DNA of 37,587 nt from Halorubrum kocurii JCM 14978. Lineage in GTDB: Archaea; Halobacteriota; Halobacteria; Halobacteriales; Haloferacaceae. Under the pieces are notes generated by a model. That model made no database searches. It was not told the origin of the DNA and was given only the letters and a program-made list of their open reading frames with translations. Of this stretch, positions 16,274 to 23,161 are shown piece after piece. The stretch lies in the NCBI RefSeq assembly GCF_000337355.1, contig NZ_AOJH01000082.1:1-37587 (forward strand), written 5' to 3'. The stretch's first letter is position 1. Each line of letters opens with the position of its first letter. Both the position numbers and the translations under genes were made by a program.

Positions 16274-16319
16274 AGGCGATCGGAATCTCGCCCGCCGGAC
16301 AGGCGGTCGGAATCTCGCC
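16274..16319 (+). repeat. 19-bp direct repeat ahead of thioesterase gene
   Basis: aggcgatcggaatctcgcc (16274-16292) and aggcggtcggaatctcgcc (16301-16319) differ at one base and have a 27-bp period. The pair lies 45-90 nt ahead of the thioesterase ATG and could be a tandem operator or a simple duplication. Confidence 0.8.
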
Positions 16320-16363
16320 AGGCCGGTCACGAGGTTCAAGTCGCCCGCCGCCTCACCGACGAC

Positions 16364-16846
16364 ATGGACGAGACGTCGACGCTCGCGAAGTCGTACACCG
16401 AGATGACCGAACTGTTGTTGCCGAACGACACGAACAACCTTGGGCGGGCGCTCGGGGGCGCGGTCCTCCACTGGATGGACATCTGCGGCGCTATCGCCGG
16501 GATGCGCTTCTCGAACCGGCAGGTCGTCACCGCCTCGATGGACCACGTCGACTTCATCGCGCCCATCGAGATGGGCGAAGTGGCCGTGATCGAGGGATAC
16601 GTGTTCAACGTCGGGAACACGAGCGTCGACGTGAAAGTCCACGTCAGCGCGGAGAACCCCCGGACCGACGAGCGCCGCCGGACGACGACCTCCTACTTCA
16701 CCTTCGTCGCACTCGACGAGGAGGGGACCCCGGCGAGCGTCCCGGACCTCGCCGCGCCGACGGCGGAGGAGGAGTCGCTGCGCGACGACGCGATCGAGGG
16801 GCGGCGCGAACAGCTCCGGAGCGTGGCCGAGCGGTACGATCTGTAG
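16364..16846 (+). CDS. Hotdog-fold acyl-CoA thioesterase (YciA/ACOT type)
   Basis: A 160-aa single hotdog domain that hydrolyses acyl-CoA esters in the cytoplasm. The active-site region reads LPNDTNNLGRALGGAVLHWMD at 19-39 (key residues N21, D22, N24, G31, G32, D39), followed by a long helix and the strand VVTASMDHVDFIAPI, all typical of the YciA/ACOT group; the substrate range cannot be read from sequence. The C-terminal helix (EESLRDDAIEGRREQLRSVA) matches the family's tail. The ATG at 16364 begins the conserved part; the frame upstream is Arg/Ser-rich. A run of six T follows the stop. Confidence 0.92.
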   Translation: MDETSTLAKSYTEMTELLLPNDTNNLGRALGGAVLHWMDICGAIAGMRFSNRQVVTASMDHVDFIAPIEMGEVAVIEGYVFNVGNTSVDVKVHVSAENPRTDERRRTTTSYFTFVALDEEGTPASVPDLAAPTAEEESLRDDAIEGRREQLRSVAERYDL

Positions 16847-16859
16847 GCGGCGAAGCAGC

Positions 16860-16865
16860 TTTTTT
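16860..16865 (+). terminator. T-tract terminator after thioesterase gene
   Basis: Six consecutive T residues 14 nt after the stop codon, in a GC-rich region, matching the U-tract type of archaeal terminator. The DUF123 gene on the other strand ends only a few bases further on and has no T-tract of its own here. Confidence 0.55.
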
Positions 16866-16870
16866 CCGGT

Positions 16871-17395
16871 TCACCGAGTCGGGCCCGCGTCGTCGACCGC
16901 CGCCCTGGCCTCGGGACGCACGTCGACCCGACCGTCGGTCCCCGCGACGGCGGCCTCGTGGGCTTCGCGGACCGATTCGAGGAGGTCGGCGGTCGCGTCG
17001 GGGCCCGCCGCGAGGTGACTCTCGCAGTCGCAGTCCGACGCGCCGAACCCGTCGACCGGGCCCGCCGGAAGGCGGTCCGCGACCGCGCACTCCACCTCGG
17101 CGCCGACACTCCGAACGACGCGGTCGAGCCGGGCGTCGGGGTGACCGAGCAGGTGATCGACGTGCCAGTGGCGAACGTCGTGGTCGCCGCGGGCGGTCCG
17201 GCGGTGCCGGTCGACGCGGGCGAACCCCCCGGCGCCGAGCGCGCTCCCCGTGTACGCGTAGCTCCCGGGATCGAACCGGTGCTCGCCGAGCGCGCCGACC
17301 TCGATCGCCGCCGGCGCCGCGAGTTCGACGAGGAGGGTGTAGGTGCCGCCCGCGTCGCTCCCCGGACCGGCGTCGCCGCTCGCGTCTCCGCTCAC
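16871..17395 (-). CDS. GIY-YIG-like (DUF123) nuclease family protein
   Basis: A 174-aa protein with the DUF123 pattern: GSYAYTGSALGAGGFARVDRHRR at 44-66 (core YAYTGSALG, R60), then H76-W-H78-V-D80 (RHWHVDHLL), E102-C103 (VECAVADRL) and FGASDCDCESHL at about 117-128. The family is related to GIY-YIG endonucleases and is found alone or fused to endonuclease III; its substrate is not established to my knowledge. The start is GTG at 17395, in a GTGA overlap with the stop of the DCC-family gene, so I use this rather than the much longer Arg-rich upstream frame. The last 20 residues vary. Confidence 0.85.
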   Translation of the reverse strand: MSGDASGDAGPGSDAGGTYTLLVELAAPAAIEVGALGEHRFDPGSYAYTGSALGAGGFARVDRHRRTARGDHDVRHWHVDHLLGHPDARLDRVVRSVGAEVECAVADRLPAGPVDGFGASDCDCESHLAAGPDATADLLESVREAHEAAVAGTDGRVDVRPEARAAVDDAGPTR

Positions 17396-17826
17396 GACAG
17401 CGCCTCCGGCCGCTCGCTCGCCGCGGGACGGAGGTCGTCGACGAGGTCGCTCGCGGCGTCGGTCAGCTCGTAGGTGTCGTGCACGTCGGCGGGGTCGCGA
17501 CCGCGCCCCGAGAGGGTCCCGACGACGCCGGCGATCCGGTCGTAGTTGTCGCGCACGAGCCCGCCGACGATCCCCGGGGTGCCGGCGCGCTCGGCGAGCT
17601 CCTGCGCCGCCGAGCGCCCGGCGTACACCCGCCGCTCGCCGGGGTCGACGAGCACCATCGCGAACGGGCGCGAGCCGAACTGCGCGTCGAGGAACGGGCC
17701 GACGGGGTCGGCCGCCCACGGGACCGCGACGACGCCCTCCAGCCGCCGGAGCGCGACGGCCGCCACTGAGCAGTACGGGCAGTCGCCGTCGAAGATCAGC
17801 ACCGGCGCGTCCGGGTCGGAGTCCAT
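17392..17826 (-). CDS. DCC family (DUF393) thiol-disulfide oxidoreductase-like protein
   Basis: A 144-aa protein with the thioredoxin-like DCC motif FDGDCPYCSVAAVALRRLEG at about residues 12-31, in which the two cysteines (C16 and C19) form the redox pair CPYC. The middle region (FAMVLVDPGERRVYAGRSAA) and the hydrophobic helix match the family. The C-terminal third is haloarchaeal and Asp-rich. It overlaps the DUF123 gene downstream by four bases. The pairing of a thiol protein with a GIY-YIG-like protein is of unknown meaning. The ATG at 17826 is followed directly by conserved sequence. Confidence 0.88.
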   Translation of the reverse strand: MDSDPDAPVLIFDGDCPYCSVAAVALRRLEGVVAVPWAADPVGPFLDAQFGSRPFAMVLVDPGERRVYAGRSAAQELAERAGTPGIVGGLVRDNYDRIAGVVGTLSGRGRDPADVHDTYELTDAASDLVDDLRPAASERPEALS

Positions 17827-17904
17827 AGATATGGTACGCGCTCCGGCGGCTTAAGCGGCCGGCCGGAGCGGCTGCGGTAGTAACAGATCGACCGAGCGGA
17901 CCGT

Positions 17905-18189
17905 TCAGTGCGAGTGACCGAGCGCGTCTTCGAGCGACTGGCCGAAGCGCTCCTCGAACAGCTCCGCGGCGGTGTCGTTCATCTCCGCGATGTCGTCCGG
18001 GACCTCGCCCTCGCTGTGGTGGGCGATGACGTGCGCCTGCTGGGCCATCGCCTGCACCACCACGTCGCTGACGACGCGGGTCGGCTCCTCGCCCTGCTGG
18101 CTGAGCACGTCGACGAGGCCGGCGGGCAGTTCGAACGACTCCTCGTTGCCGTCGGGGTCGGTGACCGTGTAGGTCTCAGTGTCTCCCAT
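17905..18189 (-). CDS. 94-aa haloarchaeal protein next to znu locus
   Basis: A small acidic protein with a predicted beta-strand start (YTVTDPDGNEESFELPAGL), a central helix (VVSDVVVQAMAQQAHVIAHH) and a C-terminal helix ending FGQSLEDALGHSH. It has four histidines in the middle and end (H54, H57, H58 and the final HSH), so a metal site is possible. I do not know a named family. The ATG at 18189 is preferred: a TATA-like ccttatgtg lies about 25 nt upstream, which also shows it has its own promoter although it follows znuB on the same strand. Its position suggests, but does not show, a link to metal uptake. Confidence 0.7.
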   Translation of the reverse strand: MGDTETYTVTDPDGNEESFELPAGLVDVLSQQGEEPTRVVSDVVVQAMAQQAHVIAHHSEGEVPDDIAEMNDTAAELFEERFGQSLEDALGHSH

Positions 18190-18294
18190 ACCCCTGGGAC
18201 GGGGGCCGCACATAAGGCTCTGTGGAAAGCGCGCGCATCGCCCGCACGGGCGCCGCCGAGGCCCGTGGGGTCCGGCGGTTCCACCGCGATCTAC

Positions 18295-19353
18295 TCACCC
18301 GTGCGCCGAGATGGCCTTCACCGAGAAGCCCGAGCCGACGATGCTCGCGAGGTACACCGCGATGGCCGTGACGACGATCGACCCGCCCGAGGGGAGCCCG
18401 AGACCGATCGAGACGGCGAAGCCGCCGATCACCGACAGCTGTCCGAAGATCACCCCGAGGTACATCGTCTCGCGGAAGCTCCGGGCGATCTGAGAGGCCG
18501 CCGCGACCGGGACGACGAGCATCGCGGCGACGAGGATGACGCCGAGCACCTGCATCGCGCCGACGACGACGACCGCGGTCAACACCACGAGCAGGGTGTT
18601 GTAGCCGGTGACGTTCAGCTGCGCGACCCGCGCGGCCTGTTCGTCGAAGGTGATGAACAGCAGCTGTTTGTACGTCAGCGCCACGCCGGCGACGACGAGC
18701 AGCGAGAGCGCGCCCATCAGGCGCGCACCCTGCGGCGTGACGACGGCGAGGTTCCCGAACAGGTATCCCCGGATGTTGACCCCGGTGAGCCCATCGCCGT
18801 AGCTGATGATCAGGGTGCCGACCGCGAAGCTCCCGCTGAGCATGATCGCGATCGGCACGTCGCCGTAGGCATCGGTGCGCTCGGTGAGCCACTGGACCAC
18901 GAGCGCGCCGAGGATCCCCACGACGAGCGCGACGAGCAGCAGCGAGCCGTTCCAACCGGTCGCGGACGTGACGAGGATGCCGATCGCGACGCCGGCGAAG
19001 GCGGTGTGCGCGAGCGTCTCGCCGATCAGGGCCATCTCGCGGTGGACGAGGAACGAGCCCACGAGCGGGGCGACGACGCCGACGAGCACGCCGGTCGCCA
19101 TCGACTGCCACATGATCGGGTGCCGGAACACGTTCGTGCCGAACGCGGCGTCCATCCCGCGTCCGAGCGAGCGGAACGCGCCGTACAGCTCGCTCGCGAC
19201 CGGGAGGTCCTGCGCCCAGTAGAGCGCGACGAACCCGAGCATGACGACCGCGACGAGGGCCGTGATCCCGATCCCGACGAGCTCTACGGTCCGCCGGAGT
19301 CCCCGGTCGGGCCGCGTTCGATGGCCGCCGTCCGCTGGCGTTTCCCCGCTCAT
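18295..19353 (-). CDS. znuB: Zinc/manganese-type ABC transporter permease
   Basis: A 352-aa membrane protein of the ABC-3 (ZnuB/MntB/TroC) family, eight or nine helices. Marks are FLVHREMALIGETLAHTAFAGVAIG (core GETLAHTAFAG), the loop DAYGDVPIAIMLSGSFAVG, the YLFGNLAVVTP segment and the C-terminal VLGVILVAAMLVVPVAAASQIARS. An N-terminal soluble region of about 75 residues precedes the usual start of the fold. The ATG overlaps the stop of the ATPase gene by one base (TGATG). It forms the membrane pore for the ion delivered by the ZnuA-like protein. Zn versus Mn cannot be decided by the permease alone; the partner's His-rich loop and the ATPase's His tail favour zinc. Confidence 0.93.
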   Translation of the reverse strand: MSGETPADGGHRTRPDRGLRRTVELVGIGITALVAVVMLGFVALYWAQDLPVASELYGAFRSLGRGMDAAFGTNVFRHPIMWQSMATGVLVGVVAPLVGSFLVHREMALIGETLAHTAFAGVAIGILVTSATGWNGSLLLVALVVGILGALVVQWLTERTDAYGDVPIAIMLSGSFAVGTLIISYGDGLTGVNIRGYLFGNLAVVTPQGARLMGALSLLVVAGVALTYKQLLFITFDEQAARVAQLNVTGYNTLLVVLTAVVVVGAMQVLGVILVAAMLVVPVAAASQIARSFRETMYLGVIFGQLSVIGGFAVSIGLGLPSGGSIVVTAIAVYLASIVGSGFSVKAISAHG

Positions 19354-20093
19354 CAGTGGTGGTGGTGGACGACCTGCCCGGTGCTGCCGTACGCCTCCGC
19401 GAGAGCGTCGCTCTCGACGAACGACTCCGTGTCCCCGTGGTGGTACAGCTCGGTGTTGATACAGGCGATACGGTTCGCGCGGTCGGTGACGACGCCGATG
19501 TCGTGTTCGATGAGGATGATGGTTATCCCCTCGTCGTTCAGCTCGTCGAGGAGGGCGTAGAACGCGTCGCGCGACTCCGCGTCGACGCCGACGGTCGGCT
19601 CGTCGAGAGCGAGCAGGTCGGCGTCGCTCGCGAGGGCCCGCGCGATGTACGCCCGCTGTTTCTGGCCGCCTGACAGCTCCGAGACGAGCCGGCCGGCGAG
19701 CTCGCCGATACCGACCGTCTCGATCGCGTCGGCGACGGCCTCGCGGTCGTCCTCGGAGAGGCGCCCCCGGCCGGCGTGCGCGAACCGGCCCATGGTGACG
19801 CACTCGCGGACGGTGACCGGCATCGCGCCGCCCCGGCTCGTCGCCTTCTGGGAGACGTAGCCGATCCGGCCGCCGTCGTCGAACTCGTCGACCGGACGGC
19901 CGAACAGCTCGACGGAGCCCTCGTCGGGCTCGTGGAGCCCGAGCATGAGGTGGAGCAGGGTGGTCTTCCCGGAGCCGTTCGGTCCGACGAGCCCGAGGAA
20001 ATCCCCCTCGTCGACCGTCAGAGAGACGTCGCTCACGGCGACGGTGTCGCCGTAGGCGAACGTCACGCCGTCGAGATCGACAATCGGAGTCAC
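19353..20093 (-). CDS. znuC: Zinc/manganese-type ABC transporter ATP-binding protein
   Basis: A 246-aa ATPase with Walker A GPNGSGKTT (37-45), Q-loop Q82 (YVSQKA), signature LSGGQKQR (140-147), Walker B LLALDEPTVGVD (160-171) and H-loop His197 (IEHD). The start is GTG at 20093; the longer upstream frame is Arg-rich and shadow-like. A TATA-like stretch (ctaaacg in the coding sense) lies about 34 nt upstream, so it can be transcribed apart from znuA. It ends in four histidines (VVHHHH), natural here and common in cation transporter ATPases, plausibly a metal sensor or sink. It couples ATP hydrolysis to ZnuB. Confidence 0.94.
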   Translation of the reverse strand: MTPIVDLDGVTFAYGDTVAVSDVSLTVDEGDFLGLVGPNGSGKTTLLHLMLGLHEPDEGSVELFGRPVDEFDDGGRIGYVSQKATSRGGAMPVTVRECVTMGRFAHAGRGRLSEDDREAVADAIETVGIGELAGRLVSELSGGQKQRAYIARALASDADLLALDEPTVGVDAESRDAFYALLDELNDEGITIILIEHDIGVVTDRANRIACINTELYHHGDTESFVESDALAEAYGSTGQVVHHHH

Positions 20094-20185
20094 TGCGTGT
20101 GTCCGACGTGGGTCGTCCGCACGTTTAGCTCTTTTAGTCCGTCGTCGCGCCTCAGGTCCGGCCGGCGGCTCGCCGCCCGTCCCGC

Positions 20186-21232
20186 TCACTGCGCGTCGAA
20201 CGCCCGCTCGAAGGCGGGGACGTTGATCTCGGTCATCTGCTCGAGGTAGCCGTACCCGGCGTCGTTCCACTCGCGGGTCGTCCCTCCGGCCGGCGAGACG
20301 GGGATCGCCTCCGTCGCGTCGCTGTTCTCGACGATCGACTCGGCGAGCGTCGACGACTCGAAGCGATCGTACAGCACCGCGTCGATCCCCGCATCGTTCA
20401 CGAGTTCGATCGTGTCGGCGATCTCGCTCTGGGTCGGCTCGTTCTGTGGGGAGACCCCGACCGGAGAGTGGAGGCGGAACCCGTAGCGCGCCTCCAGGTA
20501 CTGGAAGGAGTTGTGTCCCGCCATGACGGCCACGTCGCGCGCGGCGTTCTCGGCGATCGACCGGAAGGCGTCGTCGACGGCGTCGAGCTCCGTCGCGTAC
20601 TCGGCGGCGTTGTCGGCGTAATCGTCGGCGTTGTCCGGGTCCGCCTCGCCGAGCCCCGCGGCGATCGTGTCGACGACGTCGGCGGCGAGCACCGGATCGA
20701 CCCAGACGTGGGGGTCGTACTGACCGCTCTCGTCGTGATCGTCCTCCTCGTCGTGGCCGTCTTCCTCGTCGTGACTGTCTTCCTCGTCGTGACTGTCTTC
20801 CTCGTGATTCTCTCCCTCCTCCTCGTGCGAGTGGTCCCAGCCGAGGAGGTCGTCTTCCAGCCCGTCGAGCCCGTCGATCACGGCGACCGTGTCGTAGTCG
20901 TCTTCGAGCGTCGCGGCGAGGTCCTGCGCCCACGAGAACTCCGAGCTGTCGAGGTAGACGAACGCGTCCGTCGACGCGACGTCGGCCGCGAGATTCCCGT
21001 CCGGGTTCCACCCGTGGCCGAGCCGTCCCACGTCGACCGGGTCCTCGAACGTCGCGTGGTCGCCGGCGACCTGATTCGCCCAGTCGTGGAGCGTGAAGAA
21101 GGCGGCGTAGCCGGAGTCGAACTCCCCCGACCCGCCGCTCGCGGCGTCGGAACAGCCCGCCAACGACGCCGCCGATCCAGCCACCGCGAGCCCGGCGCCG
21201 CGCCGCAGCACCGACCGTCGTGAGTGTGTCAT
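20186..21232 (-). CDS. znuA: Zinc-binding lipoprotein of ABC transporter, Tat-exported
   Basis: A 348-aa substrate-binding protein of the ZnuA/TroA cluster. It opens with a twin-arginine signal (SRRSVLRRGAG) and a lipobox LAGC with Cys27, giving a membrane-anchored extracellular protein. Likely ligands are H73 (GHGWNPDGN), H175 (DPHVWVDP), H240 (GHNSFQYLEARYG) and an acidic residue in YDRFESS (about 288-294). Residues 132-168 are a His/Asp/Glu-rich insertion with about seven HDEE/HEEE-like units, the charged loop of zinc-binding ZnuA proteins, which favours zinc over manganese. It is first in the locus, followed by znuC after 92 bp. The ATG is preceded by an AT-rich control region. Confidence 0.95.
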   Translation of the reverse strand: MTHSRRSVLRRGAGLAVAGSAASLAGCSDAASGGSGEFDSGYAAFFTLHDWANQVAGDHATFEDPVDVGRLGHGWNPDGNLAADVASTDAFVYLDSSEFSWAQDLAATLEDDYDTVAVIDGLDGLEDDLLGWDHSHEEEGENHEEDSHDEEDSHDEEDGHDEEDDHDESGQYDPHVWVDPVLAADVVDTIAAGLGEADPDNADDYADNAAEYATELDAVDDAFRSIAENAARDVAVMAGHNSFQYLEARYGFRLHSPVGVSPQNEPTQSEIADTIELVNDAGIDAVLYDRFESSTLAESIVENSDATEAIPVSPAGGTTREWNDAGYGYLEQMTEINVPAFERAFDAQ

Positions 21233-21249
21233 ACCGATCGATACCGCGG

Positions 21250-21297
21250 ATTAACAGAAAAAGGTTGTTATTTCACAACTCTAAATTAATAAATCGG
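21250..21297 (-). promoter_or_regulatory. znuA promoter with GTTGT-N6-ACAAC inverted repeat
   Basis: An AT-rich 48-bp island upstream of znuA. In the znuA sense it holds a TATA-like stretch (tttattaattta, 21285-21296) and, about 12-30 nt nearer the gene, the inverted repeat gttgt-gaaata-acaac (21264-21279). The repeat would cover the transcription start, the place expected for a metal-responsive repressor. The regulator is unknown; the DtxR/SirR-type proteins of haloarchaea are an obvious class to test. Confidence 0.55.
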
Positions 21298-21405
21298 GCG
21301 CGGAGAGCGCCGCCGATTAACAACTCGGCGTCGGAACTCCGGCGGCACCGCCCCCGGCGGCGATCGCTCGGAGCCGCTCTGCTTTGCGAAGATCTGTCCG
21401 GGAGC

Positions 21406-21480
21406 GACTCGGTCGGCGCTGACTCGGTCGGCACTGACTCGGTCGGCACTGACTCGGTCGGCGCTGACTCGCCCGACGCC
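21406..21480 (+). repeat. 15-bp tandem repeat, 4 copies plus a degenerate fifth
   Basis: gactcggtcggc(g/a)ct repeats head to tail at 21406-21420, 21421-21435, 21436-21450 and 21451-21465, with a degenerate fifth copy to 21480. It lies in the 274-bp gap between znuA and the YbaK gene, where I see no gene. The period is a multiple of three, so frames stay open across it (for example PTESV repeats on the minus strand), but no start or conserved sequence supports translation. Confidence 0.9.
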
Positions 21481-21506
21481 GATCCCAATTCAACACGAAC
21501 GGACGC

Positions 21507-22001
21507 TCACTCGGTGACGTCGACGACGGTCGCGCCGGCGAGGTCGGCGAGGTCGTCCGGATCGATCGCGAACACCGCGCTCGGCGTCCCCGCCGCGCCG
21601 TAGACGGTGTCGTAGCTCGCGAGCGTCGGATCGAAGACCGTCGGGAGCGCGGCGTCGTGACAGACGGGGGGAACGCCGCCGATGCTCCAGCCGACGACCT
21701 CGCGGATCCGCCCCGGGTCCGCCATCTCCGCCGAGGCCGCGCCGAACAGCTCCGCGACCGCGTCCAGGTCGAGCCGGTTCGCGCCGCTGGTGATCGCCGC
21801 GACGAGGTTCTCAGGCCCCGTCTCCCGCTCCGGCTCCGCGAGCGACACCACGATGGTGGAGGCGATCGCCGCGGTGTCACAGCCGACAGCGTCGGCGGCC
21901 GCGGCCGCCGTCTCCGTCCCCGCGTCGAACTCCAGCACGTCGAGGTCGACGCCGTGTCGGTCCCGGGCCAGCTCCGCGAACTCCGCCGCGCGCTCGTGCA
22001 T
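21507..22001 (-). CDS. YbaK/ProX-type aminoacyl-tRNA deacylase
   Basis: A 164-aa YbaK/EbsC-domain protein, a class that removes wrongly attached amino acids from tRNA in trans. Seen here are VDLDVLEFDAGTETAAAAADAVG (core F..GT.TA..AA), an IASTIVVSL strand where the family has the conserved Lys (here Ser-Thr), the TSGANRLDLDAVAEL segment and WSIGGVPPVCHD, matching the family's GG.PP loop. The missing lysine in IASTIVV is a departure to be checked. The C-terminal AVFAIDPDDLADLAGATVVDV matches. It is probably active on mischarged Ala/Cys/Pro-tRNA, but the substrate cannot be assigned. Confidence 0.88.
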   Translation of the reverse strand: MHERAAEFAELARDRHGVDLDVLEFDAGTETAAAAADAVGCDTAAIASTIVVSLAEPERETGPENLVAAITSGANRLDLDAVAELFGAASAEMADPGRIREVVGWSIGGVPPVCHDAALPTVFDPTLASYDTVYGAAGTPSAVFAIDPDDLADLAGATVVDVTE

Positions 22002-22090
22002 GGGAGAAGGGGAACGGGAGCCGGCATCAACCTCCCGGATGCGGTACTATGCCGGTCGGTCGAAAAGCGTGTCCGAACTCGCTCGCCCGC

Positions 22091-22816
22091 TCAGCGCGTC
22101 CGCAGCTCGTCCTTGTCCTTGATCACGCGGGCGTCGCCCTCGCCGGACGTGACCTCGTTGACGAGGTCGTAGAGGTCGTTCTGGAGCCCGGCGGGGAAGG
22201 TGAGCACGCCGACCCAGGAGCCGTCGTTCTGCCACTCCTCGCGTTCGAGGTCGCCGAACTCGCGGATCTGTGCCTGTCCGGAGCCCGCGTAGTCGGCCGG
22301 GAGCTGGACCGCCATCGTCACCTCTTCGAAGCGGATCGGGATCACGGGGCGGAGCGCTTCGAGCGCGTCGTCGACCTGGTTCTCGACCGGCTCCATCGGG
22401 TCGACCTGGAACCCCGCCTCGTCGAGGGCGCGCTCGATGCGCTCGGGCGGATGCGGCGAGTCGTCCATCTGCGGGTTCACGGCGTTGCGCGTGATGGTGG
22501 TGACGAGCTGGTTGTGCTTCCGTTCCAGCATCTCCTCGCGCTGCTCGGCGGTGATCTGGATCTCCCCGCGATCGACGACCTCCGGGATGATCTCGAGCGG
22601 ATCGGTCGTGCCGAACACCGTTTCCAGGTCCTCCTCGGCCGGGCGATCGCCGCGAGACGCGTTCTCGAACACGTCCTCGGCGGCGATCACGTCCTCCAGC
22701 TCACCCTCGAACTCTCCCCGTTTCATCGCGAGCGCGGCGTCGGGGTCGATCAGCACCTCGAACCGTTCGCCGTGCGACTCCAGTCGGGCCGTCACGGCTT
22801 CGTCGAGCGATATCAT
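22091..22816 (-). CDS. Ribosome maturation factor SDO1/SBDS homologue
   Basis: A 241-aa three-domain SBDS protein, which with EF-2-like GTPase prepares the large ribosomal subunit by releasing the anti-association factor aIF6. The N-terminal FYSH domain shows HGERFEVLIDPDAALAMKRG (core FEVLIDP.AA), then the helical domain with RGEIQITAEQREEMLERKH (core GEIQITAEQR), TTITRNAVNPQ and HPPERIERALDEAG, and the C-terminal ferredoxin-like domain from about 160. The ATG at 22816 begins with conserved sequence; an alternative GTG lies 15 bases upstream. A GGGAGGT abuts the ATG, too close to act as a normal ribosome site, so translation is probably leaderless or from another signal. Confidence 0.94.
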   Translation of the reverse strand: MISLDEAVTARLESHGERFEVLIDPDAALAMKRGEFEGELEDVIAAEDVFENASRGDRPAEEDLETVFGTTDPLEIIPEVVDRGEIQITAEQREEMLERKHNQLVTTITRNAVNPQMDDSPHPPERIERALDEAGFQVDPMEPVENQVDDALEALRPVIPIRFEEVTMAVQLPADYAGSGQAQIREFGDLEREEWQNDGSWVGVLTFPAGLQNDLYDLVNEVTSGEGDARVIKDKDELRTR

Positions 22817-22893
22817 ACCTCCCGGTACCACCCCCGTCGTGAAAAAGCCTCCCGCGTCGCGGTCCGTCCCACCGCTCCCGCTGGCTCCGGTGG

Positions 22894-23094
22894 TCAGCGC
22901 TCCGCCGACGGCCGCTCGTCCGCCCAGTCGCTTCGACAGGCCTGCGAGCAGAAGTGTCGATGCACCGCGTCGTCACCCTCGACCCACGTCACCGTCCGCC
23001 GACCGGAGCCCAGCGCCGGTTCCCCACAGGTCACACAGCGCGGCGCGGACTCCTCGTCGACGTCCTCCTCGAGGTCGGAAGTCGGATCTACCAT
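22894..23094 (-). CDS. 66-aa zinc-finger protein (TRASH/MYM-like)
   Basis: A small acidic protein with C-VTC-G (CVTCGEP at about residue 20) and, 25 or so residues later, HRHFCSQACRSDW, giving four cysteines plus histidines in a CxxC...FCSxxC pattern typical of TRASH-like metal-binding domains. These usually bind zinc or sense metals such as copper. The ATG at 23094 is preferred to an in-frame start eight codons upstream, because the sequence after it (DPTSDLEEDVDEESA) is acidic and halophile-like. It is upstream of the SBDS gene on the same strand with a 77-bp gap. A metal-sensing role is speculative. Confidence 0.75.
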   Translation of the reverse strand: MVDPTSDLEEDVDEESAPRCVTCGEPALGSGRRTVTWVEGDDAVHRHFCSQACRSDWADERPSAER

Positions 23095-23161
23095 ACCCGT
23101 CCGTACACCTCCGGACACTTGAACCCGCGAAGGGCGGCAGTTCTGGCCGTTCGACCCCGGG

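Noticed and set aside
19353..19364. His4 at the end of ZnuC as a possible cloning tag
   Set aside because: Followed by the natural operon junction with znuB; His-rich tails are normal in cation ABC ATPases.
20690..20850. Repetitive cgtcgtg/cctcgtc tract as possible CRISPR or microsatellite
   Set aside because: It is the coding sequence of the His/Asp/Glu-rich loop of ZnuA; no spacer-repeat structure.
20091..21011. Extension of the ABC ATPase frame upstream of GTG 20093
   Set aside because: The extension is Arg-rich sequence antisense or out of frame to znuA; the ATPase fold begins directly after the GTG.
21273..21488. 71-aa frame with PTESV repeats on the minus strand
   Set aside because: It exists only because the 15-bp repeat unit keeps all frames open; the rest is Arg-rich and has no conserved feature.
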